From: Typha latifolia
Lineage: Eukaryota; Streptophyta; Magnoliopsida; Poales; Typhaceae
DNA: 64,000 bases
Reading direction: 5' to 3'
Assembly: GCA_019914945.1 (NCBI GenBank)
Contig: CM034109.1
Span: forward strand, 3,596,001-3,660,000
Shown: piece by piece, positions 11,164 through 22,573 of the stretch
Position numbering within the stretch: the first letter of the stretch is position 1
Layout of the letters: every line of letters begins with the position of its first letter
The notes under the pieces: generated by a model
Told to the model about the DNA's origin: nothing
What the model saw: only the letters and a program-made list of their open reading frames with translations
The model's database searches: none
Program-made: the position numbers and the translations under genes

Positions 11164-12276
11164 ACGATAAAGGATAGGTATCATATTTTTGTCATTGAAG
11201 AACTCTTGGACGAGCTTTCAGGGGGCCTCTTACTTCAGCAAGTTAGACTTGCGAGCCGGCTACCATAAAATTCGAGTGAGACCTGAGGATGTGCACTTTT
11301 CAACTCTAGCGGTACATCGTAAAGAAGGTAGCAAATATTTTTGTGAAGGAAATAGCTCGGTTGCATGGAATGCTGAGATCTATCGTTTTAGATCGTGATC
11401 CAATCTTTTATGAGTTACTTTTGGCAGGAGTACTTCAAGCAACAAGGTATTGAACTAAAAATGAGCTCGGTGTATCATTTGCAAATTGGCGGGCAATCCG
11501 AAGTTGTTAATCACTACCGTGAGATATATTTGCGATGCTTCGCCGGGGAGCAACTAAAGAGATGGCTAGCTTACCTACCCTAGGCAGAACACTCATACAA
11601 CACAACTCACCACACCGCTATTGGGATGAGCCCCTTCGAGGCTGTTCATGGACGCGTGTCCTCCACATTGCGATTCTATGACTGACTGAGCGCACTTGAC
11701 CATTTCGACATCGATGAGGTGCTAGTGGAATGGGATGAAGTACTCAAGTGGCTCAAGCTTCACCTAATAGCGGCACAAAACTAAATGAAGCGAGTGTATG
11801 ATCACAAAACAAACACTAGGATAAAAGTTATGAAGTTGGCGATTGAGTCTATGTTTGATTCCAACCATATCGACAAATCTCGGTACAATCCATTCAGAAC
11901 CAAAAGTTAGCACATCGCTTCTTTGGTCCATTTCAGATTCTAGGGAAGGTGGGAGCAGTTGCATATAAGCTGGACGTACCCGAGTCATGCCGAGTTCACC
12001 TGGTCTTCCATGTATCTAGTTTGAGAGCCTGGGTTGGTCCAGTTGAGCAGGTTGTGGTAGAACTACCCGAGCCCGAGTCGGAGGCAATTAAGCTCACTCT
12101 AGAGAAGGTCCTAGCATAAAGAAGGGTTAGACGTAAGGGACAAATAGTCACAGAGGTGTTGGTGAACTAGGTCGGTCAAACATAGGAGCAAGTCACATGG
12201 GAATTTGAGGTAACATTGATGGACCATTATCCTGGATTTGCACTTTAAGGACAAAGTGAGCGGAAGCATGGCGGAG
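11164..12276 (+). pseudogene. Gypsy RT-integrase-chromodomain remnant (A-like)
   Basis: An RT fragment (EELLDELSG, frameshift, [13 protein letters not shown]) runs to about 11300. It then jumps directly into integrase (EIARLHG, DRDPIFMSYFWQEYF), so the RT catalytic half, the RNase H and the integrase zinc finger are deleted. Integrase C-terminal sequence continues with several stops to a chromodomain-like end (WEFEVTLMDHYPGFAL) near 12240. This domain targets integration to modified chromatin in chromoviruses. A polypurine-like tract (GCGGAAGCATGGCGGAG) precedes an LTR at 12277. It probably belongs with the gag/PR remnants at 3896-8285. Confidence 0.7.
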
Positions 12277-12955
12277 TGATGTGATTTGGACCACACTGTC
12301 ATCTCATGCATGGATACAACCAATGGACCCTATTTCCTGTTTTGGTTTTTTTTTTATTTTTTTTAGAAAATAAGAATTCTAGATGTCGCATTCGAACGTG
12401 GGGAGGTCGCGTTCGAACGCCCTGTATGAACGCCTGCATACGTTCGCATATAAAGAGAATGCGAGTTGAACATTCGAACACGTGGAGGTCACGTTTGAAC
12501 ACCCTCGTTCGAACGCCTGCTTACGTTCGCACATACAGAGGATGCAAATCAATCAGCAAGAATGCATTGTTTCTAGGTTTATCATTTGTTAGTTTGGTTT
12601 GTTAAGTTAGCATCTTAAAATGTGGATGGCAACCTAATTGGGATAATCAATGAATATTGAGTTTTCTTCATCCTCTATCCTAGCTCTTCTCTCTCCTCGC
12701 TTAAGTCCTAATTGTGTGTCATCTCGACGCCAGTTACCCGTAATTCCCCTTGACTGTCGGGTCCTCCCTCTTCCTTGGGATCTCGACCAATTTTTATTCC
12801 CTCATCCTTATCCCTTCAGCACCTCTTGCCACCAAATCTATCACCATTATCACCACCCTTATCACCATCATCACCATCACCCATCATCTCCACCTCCACC
12901 GCAATATTGCTTATTTTTTTCACTAGGTGCAGTCAAAATCTATGAAGGGCGTGAA
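12277..12955 (+). mobile_element. 3' LTR of A-like gypsy element
   Basis: It starts TGATGTGATTTGG right after the polypurine tract of the preceding pol remnant. A short TTCGAACGC array (about 12390-12540) and the GTGGATGGCAACC block show the same architecture as family A, but the sequence is strongly diverged. The 3' boundary is not clear: I see no TG...CA end, and similarity fades near 12955. CAT/CAC repeats lie at 12830-12890. Confidence 0.6.
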
Positions 12956-13114
12956 TATAAAAAACGTAGATCAAGAAGATACAAAACAATCTCCACTAAT
13001 TTCATAATTTTCTAATTATGGGAGAATATTTTGAGAATATTCTCCTCTAACTGCACGGGCTACTTCTATGCATCCGAGCTTGATCGAGAAAGGATGCTTG
13101 GTTCATATCAAAAT

Positions 13115-13425
13115 TGTAATAGTGAAGTTTACGAATTCTGTAGTGAATATTTCTAATAGTTGTTAATATAATTTAAAAAATTATTAATATAGTTATGAAA
13201 GTTGTTATTATATTTGCAAACGTTGTTATACAAGTAAAATTGTTTATATATTCGCAAAAGTTATTATTATATTTACAAAATCTGTTATTATAACTAGTCG
13301 TTTGAAGACAAGTTGTTATTATATTTCTGAATGTTGTTATATAACTACGAATTGGTTTAGAAATTTACCAAGTTCACCATTTATATTAATTAGTTGAACA
13401 ACAGGATACTCTATATATAATAACC
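13115..13425. repeat. AT-rich minisatellite-like stretch
   Basis: Imperfect ~30-bp repeats of the form GTTATTATATTTGCAAA occur about eight times. The same words occur in the large array at 35395-37805 (for example AGTTATTATTATATTT), so this is probably a dispersed piece of that repeat family. No coding potential is seen. Confidence 0.5.
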
Positions 13426-13430
13426 AAACC

Positions 13431-15119
13431 TTGCCACGTGACTCTCACGAGACTTGAGCGGGGGTTTAGGAGCTCAACAACATGCCACCAAAATAAGGAA
13501 CTCTAAACAAATTAAGCGAAAAGCAAAAAAAGGGGCTTATAGGCCGCAACAAATCCATCTATAATATAATAAAAGGGGTAAACATCCCTTACAAAAGTAC
13601 ATGCTCAGAGTAGCTACAAGAAGGAGACATAAATCCCTTAACATGAGTTCAAAATAAAGCATGAAAGTAAAAGGTGTATCGCCCTACTAGCTAACCACTA
13701 TCAGGCATCCTGCTAGGGTACAAGTCAATCTATGACCAATATCAATACGAAATGAGCCCAACGCTCAGCAAGTGACACTATCACTAGTTAATCATAATGA
13801 ATAATAATATACCCGGCTTAAAATAAGATAATGGAAAGTGTACTATGCAAGTGTATATATAACATAAATTGAACTGTACATGTCATGAAATGGCAAGCAT
13901 GGTTCGACAAGACTACAGTTATTTTATCCATTATTTATACATTGCACGTCTCCTACATCCGGTACCCAGTCTCAAAATCCAGCCTAAAGGCTCAAAGTAT
14001 ACCCCGCCAACCGTTAAGCATATCTCAATCATATAATCATGCCCTACCAACTGTTAAGGGTATCATCATCATCTAGACCCGGGTACCCAACTAGCTAATA
14101 GAAACTACATGATATCCTTATTCTAATTATATAATAGGCATATAATAATTAACCTCTTTTGATAAAAAAATTATAAAAGAATCACATGTACAATAATATA
14201 ATTAAAAATACATGTACAAACAAAAACTAAGTATAATTCAATTATTTTACAATTACTACACTTACTTAACTAGTCACTGATATACATAAAATAATTATTA
14301 TCTATTTATATAAAAATAATTATCCTATCTTAGTATTTCATTTTATACAAAATAGTATATAATAATAAAATGCTAAAATAGTTATATATAATATAAACAT
14401 GAATATCAGATTATTATCAATATATATATATATATATTAATCTAATAACAATGTATAAGCTATAACTATATTTATATAGATAATTATAATTAATCAATTA
14501 TTATACTAATTATACTTAGCTAATAACTATGTTAATGAGTATATATATATATATATATCGTTTAATAATAATTACTTATCTAATTCCTCTACATACATTA
14601 ATAAATAAACCATTAAGGAAAAAGAAGAGCTCTTAGTCATAGTGCTGGGCCGAGTCCAGCACTGTCTGTGCTACAGTGCTAGGGTCAACCCAGCACTGTA
14701 GCTAGCAGAGAGAGAAAAATGAATGGAGGAGGAAAGGAAAGGAAGTAGAAAAAGAACAGAAGAAGTAGAAGAAGAAGGAAAGAAGGAGAGAAAAGGGAAG
14801 GGAAGCATAGGGAAGGAGGTCGGATTCGAGTTGGCGGGGAGGGTACTAGCCACTGCTGGCTAGCCAACAGCCGGCCCCTCGCTGGCAGCTCGGCTCCGGT
14901 GAGCCCAAGCCCATGTGAGAGAATGAGAGAGAGAGAGAGAGAGAGAGGGAGAGGATAAGGGAGGGGATGAGGGAGCACCAATGGCTTCCCGGTGATGGAT
15001 CGGGTGGTCGGAGGTGACGACAAAGAAACTCTGAACTTCAAGCACACTAGCCGATCACTTCCACTCCAACATGGCCGAGATCCTCTATTGGTCAAGCCAG
15101 ATACTATCTCCCAAAACAA
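13431..15119 (+). repeat. LTR of a B-related family (B5)
   Basis: Segments 13940-14110 match 5700-5880 of the solo B LTR (CCCAGTCT, ATACCCCGCCA, CATCTAGACC, CTAGCTAATAGAAAC). The order of parts is the same: AT-rich body with TA repeats (14430, 14540), paired hairpins (14641-14663 and 14674-14698), GA-rich tract, GC-rich 3' part. The 5' boundary is uncertain and the 3' end is cut where family C RT sequence begins at 15120. Confidence 0.55.
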
Positions 15120-15120
15120 C

Positions 15121-15926
15121 GTGGCCTAGGAAGACCACTTCCTCCAACCAAAACTCACATTTTGAGAATTTGGCAAAAAAACTTTACTCCCTCAAGGTCT
15201 GCAACACCAATAGGAGATGTTGCTCATGCTCCAGCTCACTAGATGAATAAACCAAAATGTCATCAATGAACACCACCACAAACCTATCCAAGAACGGGTA
15301 AAAACTCGATTCATTAGATCCATGAAGATGGACGACACGTTGGTCAAGCCAAAAGGCATTATTAAGAACGAATAGTGACCATGCCTCGAGCAAAATGCCA
15401 TCTTCGGAATATCCTCCTCCTTGATTATGAGCTGGTGATAACTTGTCTGCAGGTCAATTTTTGAGAAAACTCGGGCACCATGAAGTTGATAAAAAAGGTC
15501 CTCGATGCGCGAGAGAGGATATTTATTCTTCATAGTTACCTAGTTCAACTCCCGGTAGTCGATGCATAGGCATACGGTATCGTCCTTCTTCTTAATGAAC
15601 AAGACCGGAGCACCCCAAGGGGATACAATAGGGTGAATGAATCCCTTATGAAGAAGATCGCCAATCTGCTTTCAAAGTTCTGCCATCTCCAAAGGTGCCA
15701 TCCGGTTCAAGACAAGCCATGCGTCGGGAACTAAGGTAATGGCTAACTCGACTCCACGATCAAGGGGAAGTCATTCAATGTCATTCAGGAAGACATCAGG
15801 GAACTCACGGACAACAACATCTGTAAGAGAGAAGGACCCATTGAATGGAGCTGGCTTTTGGGTAGAAAGGTCGGAGTAATAGCCCGACACCAACTACTGA
15901 GTCTACAGTGCGAAAGAGATGTGAGC
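15121..15926 (-). pseudogene. Gypsy family C reverse transcriptase remnant (C1)
   Basis: Reading leftward from about 15600: [32 protein letters not shown] and MPFGLTN, followed by a frameshift into [15 protein letters not shown]. The catalytic FIDD is present but out of frame with the upstream part. Sequence from 15540 to 15926 carries further degraded upstream RT. RT copies element RNA to cDNA. The copy is interrupted at 15926/15927 by solo LTR E1 and continues as protease and gag at 16756-17811. Confidence 0.75.
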
Positions 15927-16755
15927 TGTTGCAGTTCTTGATTTAGATGCATAGTGAAACATGATTAAACCGCTTCAATTTGTATCAGTTTCTATTCATA
16001 TTTTAGGAAAATAAAATATATTATGGCAGGTGCGTTCGAACGTAAATAGATGGCGTTCAAACGCCTGATTCACGTTCACACATATAGAGAATGCATTTTG
16101 GCCATTCAAATGCCTGATCTCGCGTTCACATAAACAGAGAACTCATTTTAGCCGTTTGAATGCCTAATCTCGCGTTCGCATATATGGTGAATGTGTTTTG
16201 GGCGTTCAAATGTGATCGGGATGCGTTCGAATGCACAACGGGTAAGTAGAGTTGTAATAGGATTTGTTTAGGGTTTGTGAATATTTAGCTAGCCTCCAAA
16301 CATGTGGAAAAGCAGCCTCTTTGGATTATTAAACATTGGAATTGGTTGTCATCTAGGCTTGAGTCTTCTTTTCCCTTCTCCTTTCTCCCGCTCACAATCT
16401 ATCCCAAGTTCTCGTCTTCGACCGAGGCTAATCCTTCGTCACTTCTCCTTCCTCCCTCCTCCCTCTAGCGACCAGCCATATTTGGAAGCTCCCTTCTCCC
16501 ACTTCATCTAGTTCGAAGCACAAATCTATCCACATACCCATAATCATTTCCCATAACCCCAACCACATATTCCACGTTCATCTAGCTACCTCCTGACCTT
16601 CAATCATTATTTTATATGTAACTTTCAATCTACTTGTCCGATCAATGAGATTCTAACTGCGTTAGGTTTCAACTCATAGAGGAACAATATATCCAAATCT
16701 CATATCAATCCAACGGTTGGATAAAGAATCATCTTTACCAAAGATGATCGTAACA
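15927..16755 (+). mobile_element. Solo LTR E1 within gypsy C1
   Basis: The likely limits are TGTTGCAG ... ATCGTAACA (829 bp, ends TGTT/AACA). They are flanked by TGAGC (15922-15926) and CGAGC (16756-16760), a 4-of-5 target-site match. Family C sequence flanks both sides. A TTCGAACGC-type array occupies about 16030-16240 in a degraded form, followed by a leader-like segment. Limits carry a few bases of uncertainty because only one full copy of this subfamily is present. Confidence 0.6.
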
Positions 16756-17811
16756 CGAGCCAAGAAACTCAGGCGTGACTTGCGAATCTGACAAACCGCT
16801 CCCCTGCTCAACTATAGTAACAATTCCTTTTGGAAGTAGTCAATGCTAGCATGGTTTGATGCTAGCCAATCCATCCCGAGAATAATATCAAAATCTTGCA
16901 TTTCCAAAGGTAGAAGATCCACTAGGAAGTCCCACATGCCAAAGCCAATCACACAAGCATTGAAGACATGACTAATCTCAAATGCATCCCCCAAGGGAGT
17001 GGATATCTGGAGAGGCTCATTGAGAAGCTCAATAGGATGGTTAGCATGAGGTAGAAAAGTATAAGAAATGAACAAATACGCAGCCCCCAGGTCAAACAAG
17101 ACCTTAGCAAGCCAAGAAAGTAAGGTCATAGTACCTACAGCCACCTCATTAGAAGCCAAAGCATCCATATCTATCATAGCAAATACTTGACTAGTGCGAG
17201 GGCCTCTACCTCAGTGTGATGGATCGGATCTAGCAGATCCACGACCCCGACCGCCATGAGAAGGGGCTCGAAAGGCTCCGAGCGCCAACGTAGTTGCACG
17301 CGGGGAAAAGGGAGCAAACCGCATCGGGCAGTGATCGCGAAGGTGGCCCTGCTAGCCACACAGGATGCAATGGGCGGGGCGATGAGGATGAGGGCAATCT
17401 TTGGACATGTGATCCTTCTGGCCACAGTTATAACACCCCCATGTCTTGGACAGTCTAGATGCGTGGTTGGTCCTAGTAGATGTTGACGAGCCCTATACGA
17501 GGCCACCAATGTTGGCCTGAGACAAGGCATGGCTAATGCCCCCCGAACTATGGGAGCTGCACTAAGAGGAGCTGAGCAAAAAGTAGAACTGCCTACTTGA
17601 TATGGATGATAAGAATGTCTCGACTAGGAAGAGGAACCACTTGACCTCGAGCTCAAACTTGGATTGATCTTGGTCCATGACGACTAGATTGATCTCGGTC
17701 CTAGTTCGAGGCCTTTTGCTTCAAAATATTAGCCTCAACAACCAAGGCTCACTCCATAGTGATGGCGTAAAAAAGGGGCCCCAAAATAGATAATCGCTCC
17801 CTAATGTCAAG
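16756..17811 (-). pseudogene. Gypsy family C gag-protease remnant (C1)
   Basis: The reverse-strand frame at 17177-16812 is an aspartic protease of the retropepsin type. The active-site region reads VLFDLGAAYLFIS where D-[ST]-G is expected (D-L-G here), followed by the conserved DIILGMDWLASNHASIDY. Upstream (17460-17330) gag has two zinc knuckles, CX2CX4HX4C, the second broken by a stop. Frames upstream to 17811 are heavily interrupted. The copy ends where a hAT-like end begins. Gag binds element RNA and the protease cleaves the polyprotein; neither can be functional here. Confidence 0.75.
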
Positions 17812-18366
17812 TAGGGGTGGCAATCGGGTCGAGTTAAGCGGGTTCATGTCGGGTCAACATTACCTTGACATGAACACGACCCGATTAATAAACAGGTAAC
17901 ATGATACGACCTGCCTAACCCGTTTAATAGTTAACACGACATGCTAATACGACCTGTCTAACCCGTATACTTAAACGGGTCGTGTTAACCTGACACGTTA
18001 ACACGACTCGTCTAACCTGTTTAATATAAATCCTATATAAAATTTAATATTTACTGATTTCTTATATATAAATGGTGTATTACATAAATAAAATAACCTA
18101 TTTTCAACTCAAAACTTATAGAACATCAAAATTATAATCCTAATAATTTATCATAACAAAAGTCTATACAATGGAGTTTAGAACAAAGTTCCAACAAAGT
18201 TTCAACAAAGTTTCAACAAAGTTTAGAATTAAGTCCATACAATCCTATGACAATTAGAACAAAATTTAGAGTTTACAATCCATTACAAATTACAAATAGT
18301 TTGAAATATGCAAACACTATCATTAAGCTCTCCATCTCCAAATATCACGACCCTATCAAAAAGAAC
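17812..18366 (+). mobile_element. Truncated hAT-like transposon end
   Basis: It starts TAGGGGTGGCAATCGGGTCG, a terminal sequence common in plant hAT elements, followed by many short repeats of ACACGACC/CCCGTTTAA, the usual subterminal pattern. No matching right end (TTGCCACCCCTA) was found, so the element is truncated or fused to the gypsy integrase at about 18366. AGTTTCAACAAAGTTT repeats occur near 18190. It has no transposase. Confidence 0.5.
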
Positions 18367-19282
18367 GCATGCTTGCATGGGATGCCTAGGACGATCGTGT
18401 CAGACCGGGATCGCATCTTCATCAGCGAGTTTTGGTCTGAGTTCTTCAGATTACAAGGGACTCGAATCAACCTTAGTACAGCTTATCATCCCGAGACAGA
18501 TGGTCAAACCAAGATGGTGAATCGTAGACTGGAGGAATACCTGAAATGCTTTATTGCGGACCGACCAAAGGATTAGGTCAAATTCCTTCCATGGGCTGAG
18601 TGGTCATACAATACCGCTCATCACTCTAGCATCAGCAAGACCCCCTATGAGGTGGTTTATGGGTGCACTCCCCCTATCTTGCGTATCTACGATAAACTCG
18701 CGGCGACAGATAGAACCGAGCTCGATTTGGAACTTGCTGATCGAGATGAAACTTTGAGATAGCTCAAGATTCACCTAGCAACAGCCCAAAACCTCATGAA
18801 GTAGACTCTTGACAAAGGCCGGCATGAGCGAGAGTTTGAGGTGGATCAATGGGTGTTCATTCGAGCTCAACCGTACCGGCAATCCACATTGAGGCCAATT
18901 TTGAACCAGCAGTTGGGTCACAAGTACTAATGGTCCGTACCGAGTGCTACAACAAATCAGTCCAGTAGCTTACCTATTGGACCTACCTGAGGGAACCAAG
19001 ATCCATCCGGTCTTCCATGTATTGGCATTGAAGACCCAAATCCGGCCTAACCATGTGGTGGGTTCAGCCTTGCCCGAACCAATGGAGGAAGATGGCCCAA
19101 CTGAACTGGTCCGAGTCTTAGGCCGTAGGAGAAGACGCCATGGATTTAGATTGGAGACCGAAGTGCTAATTGAATGGCTGGGCAAACCAACTGACGAGTC
19201 TACATGGGAGATAGAGTAAGATATCATGGATCGCTTCCCAAATTTCAAACCTTGGGGAAAAGGTTACAGAAGCGTGGTGGAT
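18367..19282 (+). pseudogene. Gypsy family A integrase core and chromodomain (A3)
   Basis: It begins inside integrase: [19 protein letters not shown] (second Asp of the DDE triad in SDRD), [21 protein letters not shown] (the Glu), a stop at 18574, then FLPWAEWSYNTAHHSS and YEVVYG. After more stops, a clean frame at 18944-19219 gives the C-terminal part IHPVFHVLALK and a chromodomain ending EVLIEWLGKPTDESTWEIE. The last codons run to a polypurine tract AGCGTGGTGGAT before the LTR at 19283. Everything upstream of integrase is missing. Confidence 0.8.
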
Positions 19283-20074
19283 TGATACGATTCGGACTTC
19301 ACTGATATCGTCTCGAGCATGGATACACTTTAGGGGTGTCTTCGTCTCTTGTTTCAGTGTTTAATTTTTAAACAAATAAGTTTTCTGTATGTCGCGTTCG
19401 AACGCAGGTGGAGTGCCTTCGAATGCGGCTGTGAACGCCTACATCACATTCGCACATTCAGAGAGTGCGAATTGTGTGTTCGAACGCGCCTATGAATGCC
19501 TGCATTCGAACGCGCCTGCGAACGCCTGTATCGCGTTCACAAATCCAGAGAAGTAAAAAATAAGTGCGTTCGAATGCGATCGAGCGCGTTCGAACGCGGT
19601 CGGCGAAAATGCATTGTTTAGGGTTAATTTTGAATTGTTAGTTAGCCTCTAAAGGTGTGGATGGCAATCATGGGGTCATTATTGATGAATTGAGTTTATC
19701 TTGCCTCCTTCGTCTTCTTCGCTCCCGTTCTCTTGATCCCCGGCGACGCCACTTCTAACGTCCCTCGACCAGCCAATCACCCTAGTCCCATAGCGGTGGC
19801 CCTCTCCTCCCCCTTCTTCCAATCTATCCAACACTTGCCCTAACCCTTCTATCAACCATAACCGTTCCACCACAACTTTTCACTGGCGACACCCCATTAA
19901 CGCCGGTCTACCACCAACTACCATCATCTAGGATCTCGTGCCTCCATCCACAGCTTCTTGATCGGACCCCGGACGTTTGTCCACTAATCGGACGATATCT
20001 CGAGATCCCTACATTTGATTCACCTGAAACATGATTTGTTGGAAAGCTCTTTTCCGGGGCTACAAATATCAAAA
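19283..20074 (+). mobile_element. 3' LTR of gypsy A3, truncated, left arm of an inverted repeat
   Basis: The LTR starts TGATACGATTCGG after the polypurine tract. The TTCGAACGC array lies at about 19394-19605. It matches A2 to about 20074 (GGGGCTACAAATATCAAAAT) and then stops about 140 bp short of the normal end. The next base begins a reverse-oriented A LTR, making a head-to-head inverted repeat. Confidence 0.85.
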
Positions 20075-20978
20075 TCTCCCCTTTAGGCTAAGGTTCGATC
20101 TCCTCCGATTTTTAGATCTGGACTAGATTTGGCATGGAAATTTGTAAATAGATTCCGAAATATGCCGCCGTTGGATAGACATGAGATTTGGATATATCGA
20201 AGCCCCAGAAAAGAGCTTTCTAATAAATCAATTTTCAGGCAAATCGAATGTAGGGATATCGAGATATTGTTCGATTAGTGAACGAACATCAGGGAATCTG
20301 TCTTAGGATCCGTGGATGGATGCACGAGATCCTAGATGATGGTGGATGGTGGTGGACTGACATTAATGGGGTGGCACTGGTGAATAAGTGGTGGTGGAAG
20401 AGTTACGGGTGATGGAAGGGTTAGGGCAAGTGTTTGATAGATTAGAAGAAGGGGGAGGAGAGAGCCGCCTTTAAGGTCGAGGGAGGTTAGAAGCGGTGTT
20501 GTCGGGGATCGAGAGAACGGGAGCGAAGAAGACGAAGGAGATAAGGAAAAAATTTAATTCATCAATAATAATTTCATGGTTGCCATCCACACCTTTAGAG
20601 GCTAACCAAACAATTCAAAAATGGCAATTATTAACCCTAAAATAGTAGATTTTCGCCGATCACGTTTGAACGCGCCCGAACGTACATTTTGCATTCTCTG
20701 TATTTGCGAACCTGATGCAAGCATTTACAAGCGCGTTCGAACGCACTTCATCCGCGTTCGAACGCGCCCGATCACGTTCAAATGCACAATTTGCGTTCTT
20801 TGGTTTTACGAACATGATGTAGGCGTTCACAAGCGCGTTCGAATGCACTCCATCCGCGTTCGAACGCGACATACAGAAAAGTAATTTTTCTATGAAATAA
20901 ATAATAAAACAAGAATAAAAGACACCCCTAAAGTGTATCCATGCTCGAGACGTCATCGGTGAAGTCCGAATCGTATCA
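20075..20978 (-). mobile_element. A LTR, reverse orientation, right arm of an inverted repeat
   Basis: The reverse complement starts TGATACGATTCGGACTTC at 20978 and runs to about nine bases short of the end at 20075 (CTCCCCTTTAGGC). It carries the motif array at about 20650-20875. On its right lies copia gag, cut in the middle of a codon run, so this LTR or its element inserted into the copia copy. Confidence 0.85.
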
Positions 20979-21540
20979 CAATAGCTATAACTTTCGTTTG
21001 AAACCTTTCTGGGAGAGACCTAAGGATCTTACGAACAATTATGTTTTTAGGAATTTTTTCTCATAGGTTGAAACTGGAGTTGATTATATCACTTAGGTTT
21101 GCATAGAACTCATCAAAGGTCTCATTCTCATCCATACGGAGAGTTTCAAAACTAATACTCAACCTCTGAAGTTTCAAAAGTTTTACAGCTATGGTTCTTT
21201 CATTAGTAGTTTCTAAGATCGTCCAAGCATCTTTTGCTATCTCACAAGTAGATATTCTTCTAAATTCATCTGAGGGAAACACAACTAAAATAGCATTTAT
21301 TGTCTTGCTGTTCTAGCCAACCTTTTCATAATCTGCCCTATCCCAAGACTTAATAGGTTTCTCAACAAGCTTATCATTTACCGTGTACATCGGTGCACTC
21401 CAACCATTCACAATGGCTATCCATACTCGCTTATCTATAGACTTTAAGTAAGCTCGCATCCTAGCTTTCCAATATCCATAGTTTGATCAATCTAGAATAA
21501 GAGGTCTAATAGACGATTGTCCATCTCTATGAAAATCCAT
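20979..21540 (-). pseudogene. Ty1/copia gag (UBN2-type) fragment
   Basis: From the ATG at 21540 leftward: MDFHRDGQSSIRPLILD, a stop, NYGYWKARMRAYLKSID, a stop near 21315, then the frame FPSDEFRRIS ... ISTCEIAKDAWTILE, TFDEFYANLSDI and, after a frameshift near 21060, KILRSLPERFQTKV. This order (YxxWxxxM, then AKEAWxxLE, then LRSLPxxF) is typical of copia gag/UBN2 domains. Gag builds the particle. It is truncated at 20979 by an A LTR, and the zinc knuckle and pol are lost. Confidence 0.8.
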
Positions 21541-21572
21541 GCCTAGCTAATCTCTCTTTATGGGTAAGAGAA

Positions 21573-22573
21573 CCTCGTCTGATACAAATTGAGAAAACCT
21601 AGACACACATATGTATCTAAACCCTAGGCAATGATATCACCCCTTTGTCTAAATAAATGAGGAATAAATATTAAAAAACAAAAGCAAAGATGAGCACCAA
21701 GATTTTAATGTGAAAAAACCCAAATGGAAAAAAAAACTACGGATTAAAACCAATCACTAAAATAGTAGTAGTTACAAGACTGACTCACAAAATAACTTGT
21801 CGATCCCTACAACTTTGTTTCTCTTAGTCTTGCTCGCTAGAACCCACGATTCACCGCTTTCCGTGATTGATCTCCAACCTCAGTAGCCTTGGAGATTGAT
21901 CCTTCGTCTAGATAACCCTTAAGACGAAAGCTTGATGCGATGTAGAGAGACGGACCTTGTTAGTAGAAGAAACGATGTAGCCTCAAGAACTCTCTTTCAA
22001 TAGCATTCACCAACCTCCCTAGAGTTAGGGCATCACAATGCTTATATATGTAACCAAGATAGAGCCAAATCTAAGTCATATCAGAACTCACGTAAGTCCA
22101 AAACTTGCATATTATGCAGGTGCGTCCGAACGCAGCCTGAGTGCGTTCGAATGGGTTGACTTGTTCTTAGGTGCGTTCAAACTGACCCAAGTGCATTCGA
22201 ACGCGATGACTTGATTTTCACTAGTTGAGTTCGAACACGCAAGTACACTCATCTGTATGTGTGAACGTATGCAGGGTGCCTTCGAATGGCCCTTGACTAC
22301 GTTCGAATGGTAGAAAAACGTTCTCTATATTTGCGAATGCCTGTACACGCATTCGAACGCCCTGATTGCGTTCTCTTGATGTGTAAACTCCTGAGAGCGT
22401 GTTCGAACGTGGTGTGAATGTAGTGCTAATGTAGTGCGAATGTAGAAACATTTCTCCTTTGATCTTAAAATTCTTTAATTCAAATACTTTCAAAACTTAT
22501 ATAAATACTCATGTATATGTATAAAAACAGTTAGAATATTTTGTATACAATTGTCAACACTAAAACCCTAACA
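21573..22573 (-). mobile_element. Copia 5' LTR and primer-binding site
   Basis: The PBS-like TTTGTATCAGACGAGG (reverse strand, 21588-21573) lies just upstream of gag. The LTR extends from about 21590 to about 22573, where the reverse strand begins TGTTAGGG; the exact ends are uncertain. A second, truncated copy of this LTR lies at 38753-39318 and aligns through TCAAAACCAATCACTA and AGTAGTTACAAGACTGAC. The stretch 22120-22430 carries TTCGAACGC motifs like those of the gypsy A LTRs. TATATAAATA near 22500 on the forward strand is AT-rich context only. Confidence 0.65.

Noticed and set aside
22561..22573. AAACCCTAA as a telomere repeat
   Set aside because: Single occurrence at an LTR end; no array.
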